Shown: piece after piece, positions 1-9,305 of the stretch
Layout: each line of letters starts with the position of its first letter
How positions within the stretch are numbered: position 1 is the first letter of the stretch
The notes under the pieces: generated by a model
Seen by the model: the letters and a program-made list of their open reading frames with translations, nothing else
Databases searched by the model: none
What the model was told of the DNA's origin: nothing
NCBI GenBank assembly: GCA_937967795.1
Contig: CALBSK010000033.1
Span: 27,498 to 91,497 of the forward strand
DNA length: 64,000 nt
Direction: 5' to 3'
Source of the DNA: an uncultured Alphaproteobacteria bacterium
Lineage (GTDB): Bacteria; Pseudomonadota; Alphaproteobacteria; UBA9655
Translations under genes and position numbers: made by a program

Positions 1-342
1 AGATAAGGTCGCTACATTTCGATCTAAAACAGCGGCACCGACGTCAACCGTTGTCTCATCAATATGAATGTTTGTAAAACCTTGACCTAGACGCACAACA
101 ATGCCTTCTACTCCTCCATCTCTTACTAAAAGATTTGACCCCACACCCATGACATGTAAAGGAAGAGTTGTAGGCCGGTTTTTTAGAAAAAAACATAAGT
201 CTTGAATATCCGCTGGCTTAAAAGTAATTTGCGCAGGCCCCCCCACTCGAAACCATGTCGTAGGAGCCAACGGCACATCAAAAAGGTAGCGTCCCCTTAC
301 TTTTGGTAGCAACATTGTTCGCTCTTTAACTGTTCGCCCCAT
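1..342 (-). CDS. murB: UDP-N-acetylenolpyruvoylglucosamine reductase MurB, N-terminal part (cut by window edge)
   Basis: MurB reduces UDP-GlcNAc-enolpyruvate to UDP-MurNAc with NADPH and FAD, in the cytoplasmic part of peptidoglycan synthesis. Reading the minus strand gives 114 codons open to the window edge. The protein contains TTWFRVGGPA and then MGVGSNLLVRDGG, the FAD-binding (type 4 fold) signature of MurB, followed by the start of the second half of that domain. I place the start at the ATG at 342-340 because GAGGT lies just upstream; a second in-frame Met ten codons later is possible. It begins 7 bp after the murC stop, so it belongs to the same dcw operon. The C-terminal substrate domain lies outside the window. 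Confidence 0.93.
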   Translation of the reverse strand, partial: MGRTVKERTMLLPKVRGRYLFDVPLAPTTWFRVGGPAQITFKPADIQDLCFFLKNRPTTLPLHVMGVGSNLLVRDGGVEGIVVRLGQGFTNIHIDETTVDVGAAVLDRNVATLS

Positions 343-348
343 TCTACC

Positions 349-1740
349 TCAAGTCTCGATCCACGGATAGGATTCATTTAATTGCATGGGTAAAGCGCGC
401 GCAAGTGCAGAAATAGATCCTGCTCCTAAACAAATAACCATATCTCCCGCTTGGGCAAAATTTTGAATAAGCTGAGGCAATTCTTCAGGAGCGTTACAGC
501 AATAAACTTCTCCTTTCATAGCCTTCACTAAATCCTCATGATTCAGTCCTTCCTGCGGAGTTTCTCGCGCCCCATAGACAGGCAAAACAATTGTAAGATC
601 TGCCACTTCGCAGCAAGCCGCAAAATCCTGGAAGTGACTTGCAAGACGACTATATCTGTGAGGCTCTAAAACCGCAATAACGCGCCCACTTGTAGCTGCT
701 TTCGCCGCCATTAAAGTTGCACGAATCTCGACAGGGTGATGGGCATAATCATCTATAATGGTTATTCCCCGCCAATTCCCCACTGCGGTGAATCGTCGCT
801 GAACCCCTTCAAAAGATGAAAAAGCCTCTTTAAGAATATTTTCTTTTATCCCACATTCAAAAGCACAAGACGCCACCCCAAGGGCATTAAGAACATTATG
901 CTGACCATACAGAGGAAGGAACATTTCTGTACATTGGTTTCCCCTTATAAGGTCAAAATGTGCTCCTTTAGGGGTTAGGTGGATATTTTCCGCTCGCACA
1001 TCGGCTTCAGCGCAAATGCCATACGTTATACATCGCTGTTCTAACTTAATTTTTTGCCAAAGATCGTAAACTTGGGGGTGATCAATCCCTAAAACCGCGA
1101 CCCCTCCCCCTTGGAGTTTTGTCGTAAAAGTTTCAAAAGCGTTATAAAGCCGTTCAGCACATCCATAATAATCCATATGTTCAAGGTCAATATTAGTCAC
1201 AAGAGCCATTTTTCGAGGAAGTTTTAAAAAACTCCCATCAGATTCATCGGCTTCTACGACACACCATAAACCGTCCCCCGTTTTAACGTTGGACTTCCAG
1301 GTATTCATCACGCCCCCATTAATAATGGCGGGATCAAAACCCGCTCTTTCTAATACCCATCCCATTAAGGCTGTGGTCGTTGTTTTCCCATGCGTTCCGG
1401 AAATTGCGATTCCCTGATATTTTCCCATCAAAAGAGCCAACATTTCTGCACGATGAAGAATAGGGAGCCCACGAAGACGCGCTTCTTTTAGTTCAGAATT
1501 ATTTTCTTTGATATCTGTTGACACCACAATAATATCTTTTCCTTCAAGGATAGAAGGATCATGGCCTAAATCAATATGAATACCTTCTTTTTGAAGCCTC
1601 TCTATATTTCCATTTAAAGCTAAATCACTTCCACTAACCCGATGGCCGCCTTGAGCTAAAAGTTGCGCAACGGCACTCATACCGATCCCTCCAACACCAA
1701 TAAAATGAATACGTTTATCATCAAGGTCTTTAAGATTCAT
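349..1740 (-). CDS. murC: UDP-N-acetylmuramate--L-alanine ligase
   Basis: MurC adds L-alanine to UDP-MurNAc with ATP, the first amino-acid ligation of the peptidoglycan stem peptide. The 463-aa protein has the N-terminal Rossmann motif HFIGVGGIGMSA (about residues 12-23), the Mur-ligase ATP loop GTHGKTTTT (115-123), the acidic stretch VVEADESDGSF, and the C-terminal DDYAHHPVEI motif typical of MurC. Length fits the family. It lies one base downstream of murG and 7 bp upstream of murB, so the three are almost certainly co-transcribed. Confidence 0.97.
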   Translation of the reverse strand: MNLKDLDDKRIHFIGVGGIGMSAVAQLLAQGGHRVSGSDLALNGNIERLQKEGIHIDLGHDPSILEGKDIIVVSTDIKENNSELKEARLRGLPILHRAEMLALLMGKYQGIAISGTHGKTTTTALMGWVLERAGFDPAIINGGVMNTWKSNVKTGDGLWCVVEADESDGSFLKLPRKMALVTNIDLEHMDYYGCAERLYNAFETFTTKLQGGGVAVLGIDHPQVYDLWQKIKLEQRCITYGICAEADVRAENIHLTPKGAHFDLIRGNQCTEMFLPLYGQHNVLNALGVASCAFECGIKENILKEAFSSFEGVQRRFTAVGNWRGITIIDDYAHHPVEIRATLMAAKAATSGRVIAVLEPHRYSRLASHFQDFAACCEVADLTIVLPVYGARETPQEGLNHEDLVKAMKGEVYCCNAPEELPQLIQNFAQAGDMVICLGAGSISALARALPMQLNESYPWIET

Positions 1741-1741
1741 A

Positions 1742-2836
1742 TTATTCTCTTTTCTCAGCTGTAACCAACTTTACTAAATGCGCTAATCTTAAGGGTGCAT
1801 CTACCTCTGCAAGAGTTTGGATATGAGCTGCAGCTTGGACTAACTTCGAAGGACACGCTATTAAGTCTGATAACAAACCCGCTAATAAGGGCGACGTAAA
1901 TTCTTTTTCTCGCCACATCCAGCCTCCTTTTGCATCAACAACTTGTTGGGCATTGTAGAACTGGTGATCATCCATGGCATAAGGATAGGGGATTAATAGC
2001 GCTGGTCTCCCAACACGCGCTATTTCCACAACACTTGATGCTCCTGCACGAGAGATAATCAGATGTGCCTTTTTATATCTATCTCCCATCTTATCCAAAA
2101 AAGGAGAAAGCTCCACATGGGCTTTCGTTCGATCATAGAGTATTTGAGTGAGTTCTAAGGTTTCAGGTCGACATTGCTGAGTAATAAAAAGACGCTTTTG
2201 AAGCATAGGATCTAGAAGATTTATCGCCTGAGGGATAATCTCTCCAAACACCTTAGCCCCCTGACTTCCTCCTGTCACAAGTATGTGAAAAGGGGCATTC
2301 TTCTCCGAAGGTATATAGGGTTCAGATTTGATATCAACGCGAACAGGCAACCCTGTAAAATACACCTTATCTATACAAGACGTCGGAATATTCTTCACAT
2401 GAGGAAAGGAAGTAGCAATACGCGTGACAAAGGGAGCTAAAAATTGATTTGTCCGCCCAAAAAAAGCATCGGCCTGATGAATGATGGTCGGAAGACGGAG
2501 AACTGTAGCCGATATCATGGTAGGAAAAGAAGCATATCCTCCAAAACCAACAACGGCATGAGGTTTCAAACGCCATAACTGATAAAGAGCCATCCCTACC
2601 CCAGCCATTAGCTGGGCTCCTCCTTTTACTTTCTTGCTTATCGATCCCTTGAGTTGGGATGCGGATATTTTAACCTTGAAAAAAGCAGAATCATCAAACT
2701 GATGTCCCCGGCCATCACTAAATATAAAAACTTCATATCCTTGTGAATAAAGTTCCTGCGCTAAAACTTGTGCTGGGAAAACATGGCCCCCTGTTCCCCC
2801 CGTTGCTAAAACGATCCTCTTTTCGGGTTTAGTCAT
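1742..2836 (-). CDS. murG: Undecaprenyl-PP-MurNAc-pentapeptide GlcNAc transferase MurG
   Basis: MurG transfers GlcNAc from UDP-GlcNAc to lipid I to make lipid II on the inner face of the cytoplasmic membrane. The 364-aa protein shows the N-terminal glycine loop GGTGGH (13-18), the HQADAFFGRTNQ region, the second-domain loop TGGSQGAKVFGE and the SRAGASSVVEIA motif that contacts UDP-GlcNAc, all diagnostic of GT28 MurG. The start codon overlaps the last 8 bp of ftsW, which suggests translational coupling. The order ftsW-murG-murC-murB is the standard dcw order. Confidence 0.97.
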   Translation of the reverse strand: MTKPEKRIVLATGGTGGHVFPAQVLAQELYSQGYEVFIFSDGRGHQFDDSAFFKVKISASQLKGSISKKVKGGAQLMAGVGMALYQLWRLKPHAVVGFGGYASFPTMISATVLRLPTIIHQADAFFGRTNQFLAPFVTRIATSFPHVKNIPTSCIDKVYFTGLPVRVDIKSEPYIPSEKNAPFHILVTGGSQGAKVFGEIIPQAINLLDPMLQKRLFITQQCRPETLELTQILYDRTKAHVELSPFLDKMGDRYKKAHLIISRAGASSVVEIARVGRPALLIPYPYAMDDHQFYNAQQVVDAKGGWMWREKEFTSPLLAGLLSDLIACPSKLVQAAAHIQTLAEVDAPLRLAHLVKLVTAEKRE

Positions 2837-3959
2837 ATTCCCCTATCCTTCGACGGGTCAATCCTAGAACAATCCCCATTCCTACAGCTTGGGCAATCAG
2901 GGAAGACCCTCCATAACTGATGAAAGGCAGGGTCATTCCTTTGGTTGGCATCAAATTTAAAGTGGATGCCATATTAATAACAGCTTGTAAACCAAATTGA
3001 ACAACCAGACCTGTCACGGCCAAAACAATAAACATATTGTTTTCATCAAAGAGACGCCTAAAAGAGCGAAGAAGGATAAATGCAAAAATCCCAACTAACA
3101 AGAGACATAAAATCATCCCAAATTCTTCGCCAGCGACCGCAAATATAAAATCAGCGTGCGCATCAGGAAGATATTTTTTAACAGTCCCCTCTCCCGGTCC
3201 CTGACCAGCAAATCCACCATTTATAAAAGCTTCTAAAGACTGATTAATTTGATATCGATCGCCAAATTTATCGCCTCCTTCAGAATGTAAAAAGTGATCA
3301 ACACGGCGGCTTACATGAGGAAAAAGGAAATACGCCCCTAAAAGCCCTCCAATTCCACATCCCATACCTGAAAAAATCCAGATAAGAGGCATACCCGCTA
3401 AAAAAAACTGAGAAAAACACATAACCGTAATTAAGCCTGTCATCCCTAAATCAGGCTGAATCAATAACAATATAACAATTAATAAATAAAAGCCTATAGC
3501 CATCAAATTACCTGGAAAAAAAGCTGAGTCATGTTGCTTGGAAATTAACCAAGCGCACACAACAGCAAAGGACGGTTTTATAAATTCAGAAGGTTGAACA
3601 GAAATACCCCCGATATCAAGCCAACGAGAAGCCCCTTTAATCTCAACTCCTATAAAAAGCGTAGAGATAAGCCCTAAAAGACTTATTCCAAGTATTATCA
3701 AACCAACCAACTTAATATTTTGGAGAGAAAAAAAGGATATTCCAATTAAAATTGGAAGTGTAGGCAATAAAAAAATAATATGTTTTTTAATAAAATGAAA
3801 TGAATTCCAATGGTGTTGAATAGCAACAGCTGGACTTGCTGCCATGACCAGAAGAACGCCTAAAAAGACAAGAATGATGATAAGAGCTAAGATCCATCTA
3901 TCAATGGTCCACCACCACTGCCCAATCAAGTTTGTATTTGTACGGGATAAAGAAAGCAT
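2829..3959 (-). CDS. ftsW: SEDS peptidoglycan glycosyltransferase FtsW
   Basis: FtsW is the division-specific SEDS-family glycan polymerase that works with FtsI at the septum. The 376-aa protein is polytopic (about ten membrane segments). It carries SEDS hallmarks: a periplasmic loop reading YQINQSLEAFINGGFAGQGP, then LPDAHADFIFAVAGEEFG, and near the C-terminus MPTKGMTLPFISYGGSS. Its place between murD and murG is the classic position for ftsW rather than rodA. The gap to murD is only 9 bp. Confidence 0.96.
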   Translation of the reverse strand: MLSLSRTNTNLIGQWWWTIDRWILALIIILVFLGVLLVMAASPAVAIQHHWNSFHFIKKHIIFLLPTLPILIGISFFSLQNIKLVGLIILGISLLGLISTLFIGVEIKGASRWLDIGGISVQPSEFIKPSFAVVCAWLISKQHDSAFFPGNLMAIGFYLLIVILLLIQPDLGMTGLITVMCFSQFFLAGMPLIWIFSGMGCGIGGLLGAYFLFPHVSRRVDHFLHSEGGDKFGDRYQINQSLEAFINGGFAGQGPGEGTVKKYLPDAHADFIFAVAGEEFGMILCLLLVGIFAFILLRSFRRLFDENNMFIVLAVTGLVVQFGLQAVINMASTLNLMPTKGMTLPFISYGGSSLIAQAVGMGIVLGLTRRRIGEYD

Positions 3960-3968
3960 TTTATATTT

Positions 3969-5357
3969 CTAAGACTTCCTCGTTTCTGACACTATAATTT
4001 CTTTGACATACTGGCAAAAAGCATTGCCTCTTTCCTCAAAATCTCGAAATTGATCAAAGCTTGCACAGGCGGGTGACAAAAGAACAACCGCACCCTTCTG
4101 TTGATCATTAAAAGCCAATACTGCGGCTTTTTGCGTCGCTTCCTCTAGTGTATCACATATCGTAAAAGAAACTTCTTCCTCTAGATTAAGAGAAAAGCAT
4201 GCAGCGGCTTCTCCATATAAAAAAGCATGTTTAATAGCTGGGAAATAAGGTTTAAGGCTTAGTATCCCTCCCTCTTTAGGCCTGCCGCCTAAAAGGCAAT
4301 AAAGAGGAAGACCTTGATAACCTGCCAAGGCTTTTGCAACTGCTTCAGCATTAGTTGCCTTACTATCGTTAACAAACGTCACATTTTTATAACGCGCTAT
4401 TTCTTGTTGACGATGGGCAAGTCCAGGAAAAGATGTAATAGCGTGCGTAATGGCGTCAGGTTCAAGCCCTATAGATCTGAGCGCCCCATAAGCTGCCGCT
4501 ACATTTTGCCAATTATGTTGTCCTTTCAATCGAGAACGGTCTTTCAAGTTTAAAATAGGACGTTCCTTTTCATGAAGGATTCCCTCTTTGACATAAATGC
4601 CATCGACAAGAACTTTACAAGTTGAAATAGGGAGAAGCTTTATTTTTCCAGATGCCTTTAAAGTTTCATAAATCATTGCACAAGGCACATCATCAACACT
4701 AATGACCAATGTATCTTCGGATGTTGCATTTCTATAAATAAGTTTTTTTGCTGCAATATATCCGTCCATACCTCCGTGTCGTTCCAAATGATCAGGCGTT
4801 ATATTCAATAAAATGGCAACATTAAAGTGAAGACTGGGAGAGGTTTCAAGCTGATAGGAGGACATCTCTAACACATACGTACCCTCCTTGTCTAAAGGAT
4901 TGAGATCCATCACGGGAACTCCAAGATTTCCACCGACTTCAACGGGAATATTCCTTTCTTTAAGGATATGCCCTATCAAAGTTGTCGTTGTCGATTTGCC
5001 ATTCGTACCTGTAATGCCCACATAGCGCGCCTGAGGCTGACTTTGAAAGAGAATCTCAATATCACTCACGGGTCGGAGCCCCGCAATTTGGGCACGTGCG
5101 ACCAGAGGATGGGGGGCTGGGTAGTGATGGGGAATACCCGGGCTTAAGATTAGATGATTAACCTCTTCCCACTTAAGAGAATTAAGCTCCCTTAGAGGTA
5201 TTCCCATTTTTTTGGCAGCTTCTCGAGCACTCTCCTGATCATCCCAAGCAAAAATCTCAGCGCCTGTTTGGATCAAACTCTTTACCATAGACTGACCAGA
5301 CCGCCCCAGTCCTAAAACGGCAACTTTTTGATCTGTGAAATAATGGGGAATGATCAT
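3969..5357 (-). CDS. murD: UDP-N-acetylmuramoyl-L-alanine--D-glutamate ligase
   Basis: MurD adds D-glutamate to UDP-MurNAc-L-Ala with ATP in the cytoplasm. The 462-aa protein begins with a Rossmann motif VAVLGLGRSGQS (13-24) and has the Mur-ligase ATP loop GTNGKSTTT (117-125). LNITPDHLERHGGMDGY marks the central domain, and FVNDSKATNAEA and LLSPACASFDQF mark the C-terminal domain. These last motifs separate MurD from MurC, MurE and MurF. It follows mraY by 4 bp. Confidence 0.97.
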   Translation of the reverse strand: MIIPHYFTDQKVAVLGLGRSGQSMVKSLIQTGAEIFAWDDQESAREAAKKMGIPLRELNSLKWEEVNHLILSPGIPHHYPAPHPLVARAQIAGLRPVSDIEILFQSQPQARYVGITGTNGKSTTTTLIGHILKERNIPVEVGGNLGVPVMDLNPLDKEGTYVLEMSSYQLETSPSLHFNVAILLNITPDHLERHGGMDGYIAAKKLIYRNATSEDTLVISVDDVPCAMIYETLKASGKIKLLPISTCKVLVDGIYVKEGILHEKERPILNLKDRSRLKGQHNWQNVAAAYGALRSIGLEPDAITHAITSFPGLAHRQQEIARYKNVTFVNDSKATNAEAVAKALAGYQGLPLYCLLGGRPKEGGILSLKPYFPAIKHAFLYGEAAACFSLNLEEEVSFTICDTLEEATQKAAVLAFNDQQKGAVVLLSPACASFDQFRDFEERGNAFCQYVKEIIVSETRKS

Positions 5358-5361
5358 TTTT

Positions 5362-6453
5362 TTAACGTAGTTTAAGAGTTGAGAGACCGATTAATGCCAA
5401 AACTATAGCGATAATCCAAAATCGGAAAACAATGGTTGGTTCTGACCATCCTTTTTTCTCAAAATGATGATGAATGGGGGCCATCAAAAAAATCCGTTTT
5501 CCTCCTGAGAGTTTAAAATAGCCTACTTGCAGAATAACGGAAATCGCTTCCATCACGAAAAGTCCCCCTACAATTGCTAAGACAAGTTCATGCTTCGTAA
5601 TAACAGCCACCATCCCAAGAGCTCCTCCTACGGCAAGAGATCCCGTATCTCCCATCATTACCATAGCGGGAGGAGCATTATACCATAAAAATCCAAGCCC
5701 GGCTCCAACCAGAGCCCCGCAGAAAATGGCAAGTTCTCCTGTTCCTGGTACGAACGCAATCTGAAGATAATTAGAAAAGACGTGATTTCCTACAAGATAA
5801 GAGATCAAGACAAAACAAGCCGCAACAATCATAACAGGACCAATAGCAAGGCCATCCAAGCCATCCGTTAAATTTACAGCATTGGACGCTCCTATGACAA
5901 CAAAAATCCCAAATGGAATATAAAACCATCCTAAATTAATCAGAACATTTTTAAAAAAAGGAATGGATGTACTTGTAGCAAGAAGGGGAGTTCCTAGCTG
6001 CATAACACCATAAGTTGCAAAAGCACTCATTATAATTTGGAGCAAGAGCTTTTTCTTGCCTGAAAGCCCTTTTGTATTACGTTTGGTGAGTTTTAAATAA
6101 TCATCTAAAGCCCCTACAAATCCAAATCCAAGGGTCAGTAAAAGCACAACCCACACATACCCATTCGTCAAATTGACCCACAAAAAGGTGCTCAGCGTCA
6201 ACGCAAACAAAATGAGACTTCCCCCCATCGTTGGCGTTCCTTGTTTAGTCAAAAGATGGGAAGTAGGACCATCATCTCGAATAGGCTGCCCCTTAGGATA
6301 TTGGCTTTTAAGCCATTTGATAAATACAGGTCCACATAAAAGACTGATTAAAAGAGCTGTGAGAAGAGCTCCTGCGGTTCGAAAAGTAATGTACCGAAAA
6401 AGATTAAAGAAAACGTTTTCTTGACCCCAAAGGGTATAAAAGTAGTAAAACAT
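5362..6453 (-). CDS. mraY: Phospho-MurNAc-pentapeptide transferase MraY
   Basis: MraY is the integral membrane enzyme that makes lipid I from UDP-MurNAc-pentapeptide and undecaprenyl phosphate. The 363-aa protein has about ten hydrophobic segments. It has the first cytoplasmic loop with DDGPTSHLLTKQGTPTMGG, the catalytic Asp pair in GALDDYLKLTKRNTKGL, NLTDGLDGLAIG in the middle, and the C-terminal loop APIHHHFEKKGW with the HHH motif. It is 3 bp downstream of murF. The N-terminal stretch before the first conserved segment is slightly variable, and a downstream Met could serve as start, but no better ribosome site is visible. Confidence 0.97.
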   Translation of the reverse strand: MFYYFYTLWGQENVFFNLFRYITFRTAGALLTALLISLLCGPVFIKWLKSQYPKGQPIRDDGPTSHLLTKQGTPTMGGSLILFALTLSTFLWVNLTNGYVWVVLLLTLGFGFVGALDDYLKLTKRNTKGLSGKKKLLLQIIMSAFATYGVMQLGTPLLATSTSIPFFKNVLINLGWFYIPFGIFVVIGASNAVNLTDGLDGLAIGPVMIVAACFVLISYLVGNHVFSNYLQIAFVPGTGELAIFCGALVGAGLGFLWYNAPPAMVMMGDTGSLAVGGALGMVAVITKHELVLAIVGGLFVMEAISVILQVGYFKLSGGKRIFLMAPIHHHFEKKGWSEPTIVFRFWIIAIVLALIGLSTLKLR

Positions 6454-6456
6454 GCT

Positions 6457-7848
6457 TTAACTCACTCTTTTAAGAGATTGTTTTTGAAGATTCAGAAGAG
6501 CCTCAACGATAGGCTTCACACGCGTTCCCAAAGAGGCTTTAACGCTAATAATATCTCCTAATTCAATTGCCTCTAAAACAAGAGGTATAAGGTCTAACGA
6601 TGTCTGAGCGTAGCCTCCTTTAAGAGTGTGGGGAAGACGTTCATATAAATAAGCCATATAAGGACCACAACAAAAAACAAGATCGATCTTATTTTCTAAA
6701 AGAGACTCCAGAAGTTCCTCATGACGCGCCTGAGACAAATCTCCCATCTCCCGCATATCCCCTATAACCGCTATTTTACGTCCTTTCCCACTTTGTCCTA
6801 AGACTGTAAGGGCCGCTCGCATAGAGGTGGGATTGGCATTGTAACTCTCATCAATAATGGTAAAATCTCCCTTATACCATTTTCCTCGCCCGGAAGGTGC
6901 TTCCACTGTTGCAAGGCGTTGAGCCGCATTCCTTACATCAACACCCGCTAAAGAAACAGCTCCCAAAACAGCGAGGCTGTTAAGAACCCAATGAACGCCG
7001 GGAACGGGAAGAATATAATCTATTTCTTCTCCTCCAATTCTTGCGATCACTTTACTACTTTCGGTCCCTCTTTCCCATGAAAGAAGGCAGAAGTCTGCTA
7101 TTTTTGATTTTCCAAAACTAAAGATTTTCAGCCCATATTCCTGGGCCCGGTTTGATAAAAGCTCAAAATGTGAATCATCCCGATTTAAAAGAGCGCTTCC
7201 TCCTTGAGCCATTCCCTCAAAGATTTCAGCCTTGGCCCGCGCAATTTCCTCAACCGAGTTAAAAAATTCCACATGGGCTTCTACAATAGATGTAATGATC
7301 GCGATCTGGGGTTTAATCATTTTTGTGAGGGAGAGAATTTCTCCTTTGTGATTCATCCCGACTTCAAAAATACCTATTTGGGTTTCTTGAGGCATGCGTG
7401 CCAAAGTCAATGGTACACCCCAATGATTGTTATAGCTTGCAACGCTCGCGTGCGTCGACCTTTTCTCCTTAAAAACCCAATTAAGCATATCTTTGGTGCT
7501 TGTTTTTCCCACACTTCCCGTAACAGCAATGCGTGTTGCTGAACATCTCTCCCGCGCAGCAATACCGAGTTTTTCTAGCGCTTGCAGTGTATCTCCCACA
7601 TATGAAGCGGGAAGAGGAGCCTCCACTTCTTCAGAAATAAGAACCGCCGCTGCTCCGTTCTCTCTAGCTTCTTGAAGAAAGGAATGCCCATTCCCTGCTT
7701 CACTTTTAAGGGCTACAAAAAGATCACCTTCTTTAATCGTGCGGGTATCAATAGAAATGCCTGAACATACCCATGGCTCAGAAGAAGCTCCACCTGTTAC
7801 TTTATCTACCGTTTTCCAATCCCAAAGCTCTTTCATAACTTCACGCAT
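6457..7848 (-). CDS. murF: UDP-MurNAc-tripeptide--D-alanyl-D-alanine ligase
   Basis: MurF ligates D-Ala-D-Ala to the UDP-MurNAc-tripeptide. The 463-aa protein shows ISIDTRTIKEGDLFVAL (about 31-47) of the N-terminal domain, the ATP loop GSVGKTST (111-118) and ASYNNHWGVPLTLARM. It also has EVGMNHKGEI and, in the C-terminal domain, IDESYNANPTSMRAAL, which is characteristic of MurF. The start overlaps the 3' end of murE by 16 bp; an internal Met at codon 5 would shorten the overlap. The product feeds directly into MraY, encoded next. Confidence 0.96.
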   Translation of the reverse strand: MREVMKELWDWKTVDKVTGGASSEPWVCSGISIDTRTIKEGDLFVALKSEAGNGHSFLQEARENGAAAVLISEEVEAPLPASYVGDTLQALEKLGIAARERCSATRIAVTGSVGKTSTKDMLNWVFKEKRSTHASVASYNNHWGVPLTLARMPQETQIGIFEVGMNHKGEILSLTKMIKPQIAIITSIVEAHVEFFNSVEEIARAKAEIFEGMAQGGSALLNRDDSHFELLSNRAQEYGLKIFSFGKSKIADFCLLSWERGTESSKVIARIGGEEIDYILPVPGVHWVLNSLAVLGAVSLAGVDVRNAAQRLATVEAPSGRGKWYKGDFTIIDESYNANPTSMRAALTVLGQSGKGRKIAVIGDMREMGDLSQARHEELLESLLENKIDLVFCCGPYMAYLYERLPHTLKGGYAQTSLDLIPLVLEAIELGDIISVKASLGTRVKPIVEALLNLQKQSLKRVS

Positions 7849-9302
7849 TTTTGAACCTCTTCCACATCATTAAAAGGCAGAACTTGATCTCCCACCAATT
7901 GATAGGCCTCATGACCTTTACCCGCAATCAAAATAACATCGCCAGGCTTCTTTTCTTTTATGGCTTTTGCAATAGCTTCACGTCGAGAGGGAATCTCGGT
8001 TGCCTTCGGACATCCCATAAGAATTTGGTGACGTATGCTCACAGGATCCTCATAGCGCGGATTATCATCCGTAATAATAATTTTATCCGCAAGCTTTGCT
8101 GCAATTTCACCCATCACAGGTCTTTTAAAGGAATCCCGATTACCACCACATCCAAAAACAACCCACAACTGACCTTTTGTATGGGCCCGTAGCGTTTTAA
8201 GCGCTACAGATAGAGCTTCAGGTTTGTGGGAATAATCCACATACACACCCGGAGCTGCTTCCTCAAGACGTCCTGGAACGCCCTTCAAATTGACACACGC
8301 CTCAACAGCATGGGGCACTTGCCCTCCGCATGCCATGACAGCCCCTAAAGCGGCCATCACATTATAGACTTGAAATTGCCCAACAAGGGGCAGGGTAAAA
8401 TTATAAGGTTTTCCCTCTATTTCCAATAAAACTTCCTGACAATTCTCTTTTGGGGTGAGAGAAAGGAATCGAATTGTTTTTCCCGCTTTACCAAATGTAA
8501 TCATTTTTAAACGACGTTTCTGACACAAAGCCAGAAGTTGGTGATACTCAGCCATATCAGCATTTAAAATGGCAGGTGTCTCCTGGAGCAGTAGCTCTTG
8601 AAACAACCGAGTCTTTGCTTCAAAATATGCCTCTAATGTAAGATGATAGTCCAAATGGTCATTGGAAAAATTAGTAAAAACAGCCGCACCTAAACGCACC
8701 GCATCCAACCGATGCTGATGAAGACCATGACTGGACGCTTCAAAAGCTAAATGGTCAATCTGTTGTTCTTTTAAATTTTGGAGAATCTGGTGAAGACATA
8801 CAGGATCAGGTGTGTTTAATCCATTTGTCCCCGTCGGAGGAGGAAGGGGTTTTCCTTCTATAATGAGGCCCAACGTTCCTAAACTTGCAGCTGGAATCCC
8901 AAGCTGATGCCAAATCTGGCGTATAAAGGATACAACGGATGTTTTTCCATTCGTTCCCGTCACGGCCACAATATTATGAGGTTGAAGAGGATAAAAAGAG
9001 GCTGCAAGACGGCTCGTGACCACACGGATCTGAGGAGTGACAAAAAAAGAAGTCTCAGGATAGCGTTCTTTAAAATATGCGGCTATTTCTTCACCCCGTT
9101 CTTGTGGCATAACCACAGCGCAGGCTCCTCGGTGTAAGGCACTTTCAATAAAGGCCGTATTATCGTATTGACTTCCGGGGATAGCTATAAAAAGCCCTCC
9201 CTTTTCAACCTTCTCTGAATGAAGGGCGAGAGATGTTGGCCAACCGACTCCGTTGCCTAAAGGAATTAAAATCCCTTCTTGAATAAAGGGGGTAAGATCC
9301 AT
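7833..9302 (-). CDS. murE: UDP-MurNAc-L-Ala-D-Glu--meso-diaminopimelate ligase
   Basis: MurE adds the third residue of the stem peptide. The 489-aa protein has the ATP loop GTNGKT (116-121), the carbamylated-lysine region EAYFEAKTRLF (about 224-234) and NFSNDHLDYH. The C-terminal motif DNPR (413-416) marks meso-DAP-specific enzymes as opposed to lysine-specific ones, so the wall is predicted to be A1gamma, as expected for a Gram-negative. Only 3 bp separate it from ftsI and it overlaps murF, so it lies inside the dcw operon. Confidence 0.96.
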   Translation of the reverse strand: MDLTPFIQEGILIPLGNGVGWPTSLALHSEKVEKGGLFIAIPGSQYDNTAFIESALHRGACAVVMPQERGEEIAAYFKERYPETSFFVTPQIRVVTSRLAASFYPLQPHNIVAVTGTNGKTSVVSFIRQIWHQLGIPAASLGTLGLIIEGKPLPPPTGTNGLNTPDPVCLHQILQNLKEQQIDHLAFEASSHGLHQHRLDAVRLGAAVFTNFSNDHLDYHLTLEAYFEAKTRLFQELLLQETPAILNADMAEYHQLLALCQKRRLKMITFGKAGKTIRFLSLTPKENCQEVLLEIEGKPYNFTLPLVGQFQVYNVMAALGAVMACGGQVPHAVEACVNLKGVPGRLEEAAPGVYVDYSHKPEALSVALKTLRAHTKGQLWVVFGCGGNRDSFKRPVMGEIAAKLADKIIITDDNPRYEDPVSIRHQILMGCPKATEIPSRREAIAKAIKEKKPGDVILIAGKGHEAYQLVGDQVLPFNDVEEVQKCVKL

Positions 9303-9305
9303 AAA

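Noticed and set aside
2367..2576. Cys/Ser-rich frames opposite or inside dcw genes
   Set aside because: They are shadows of murG and other well-identified genes, with compositions typical of antisense frames.
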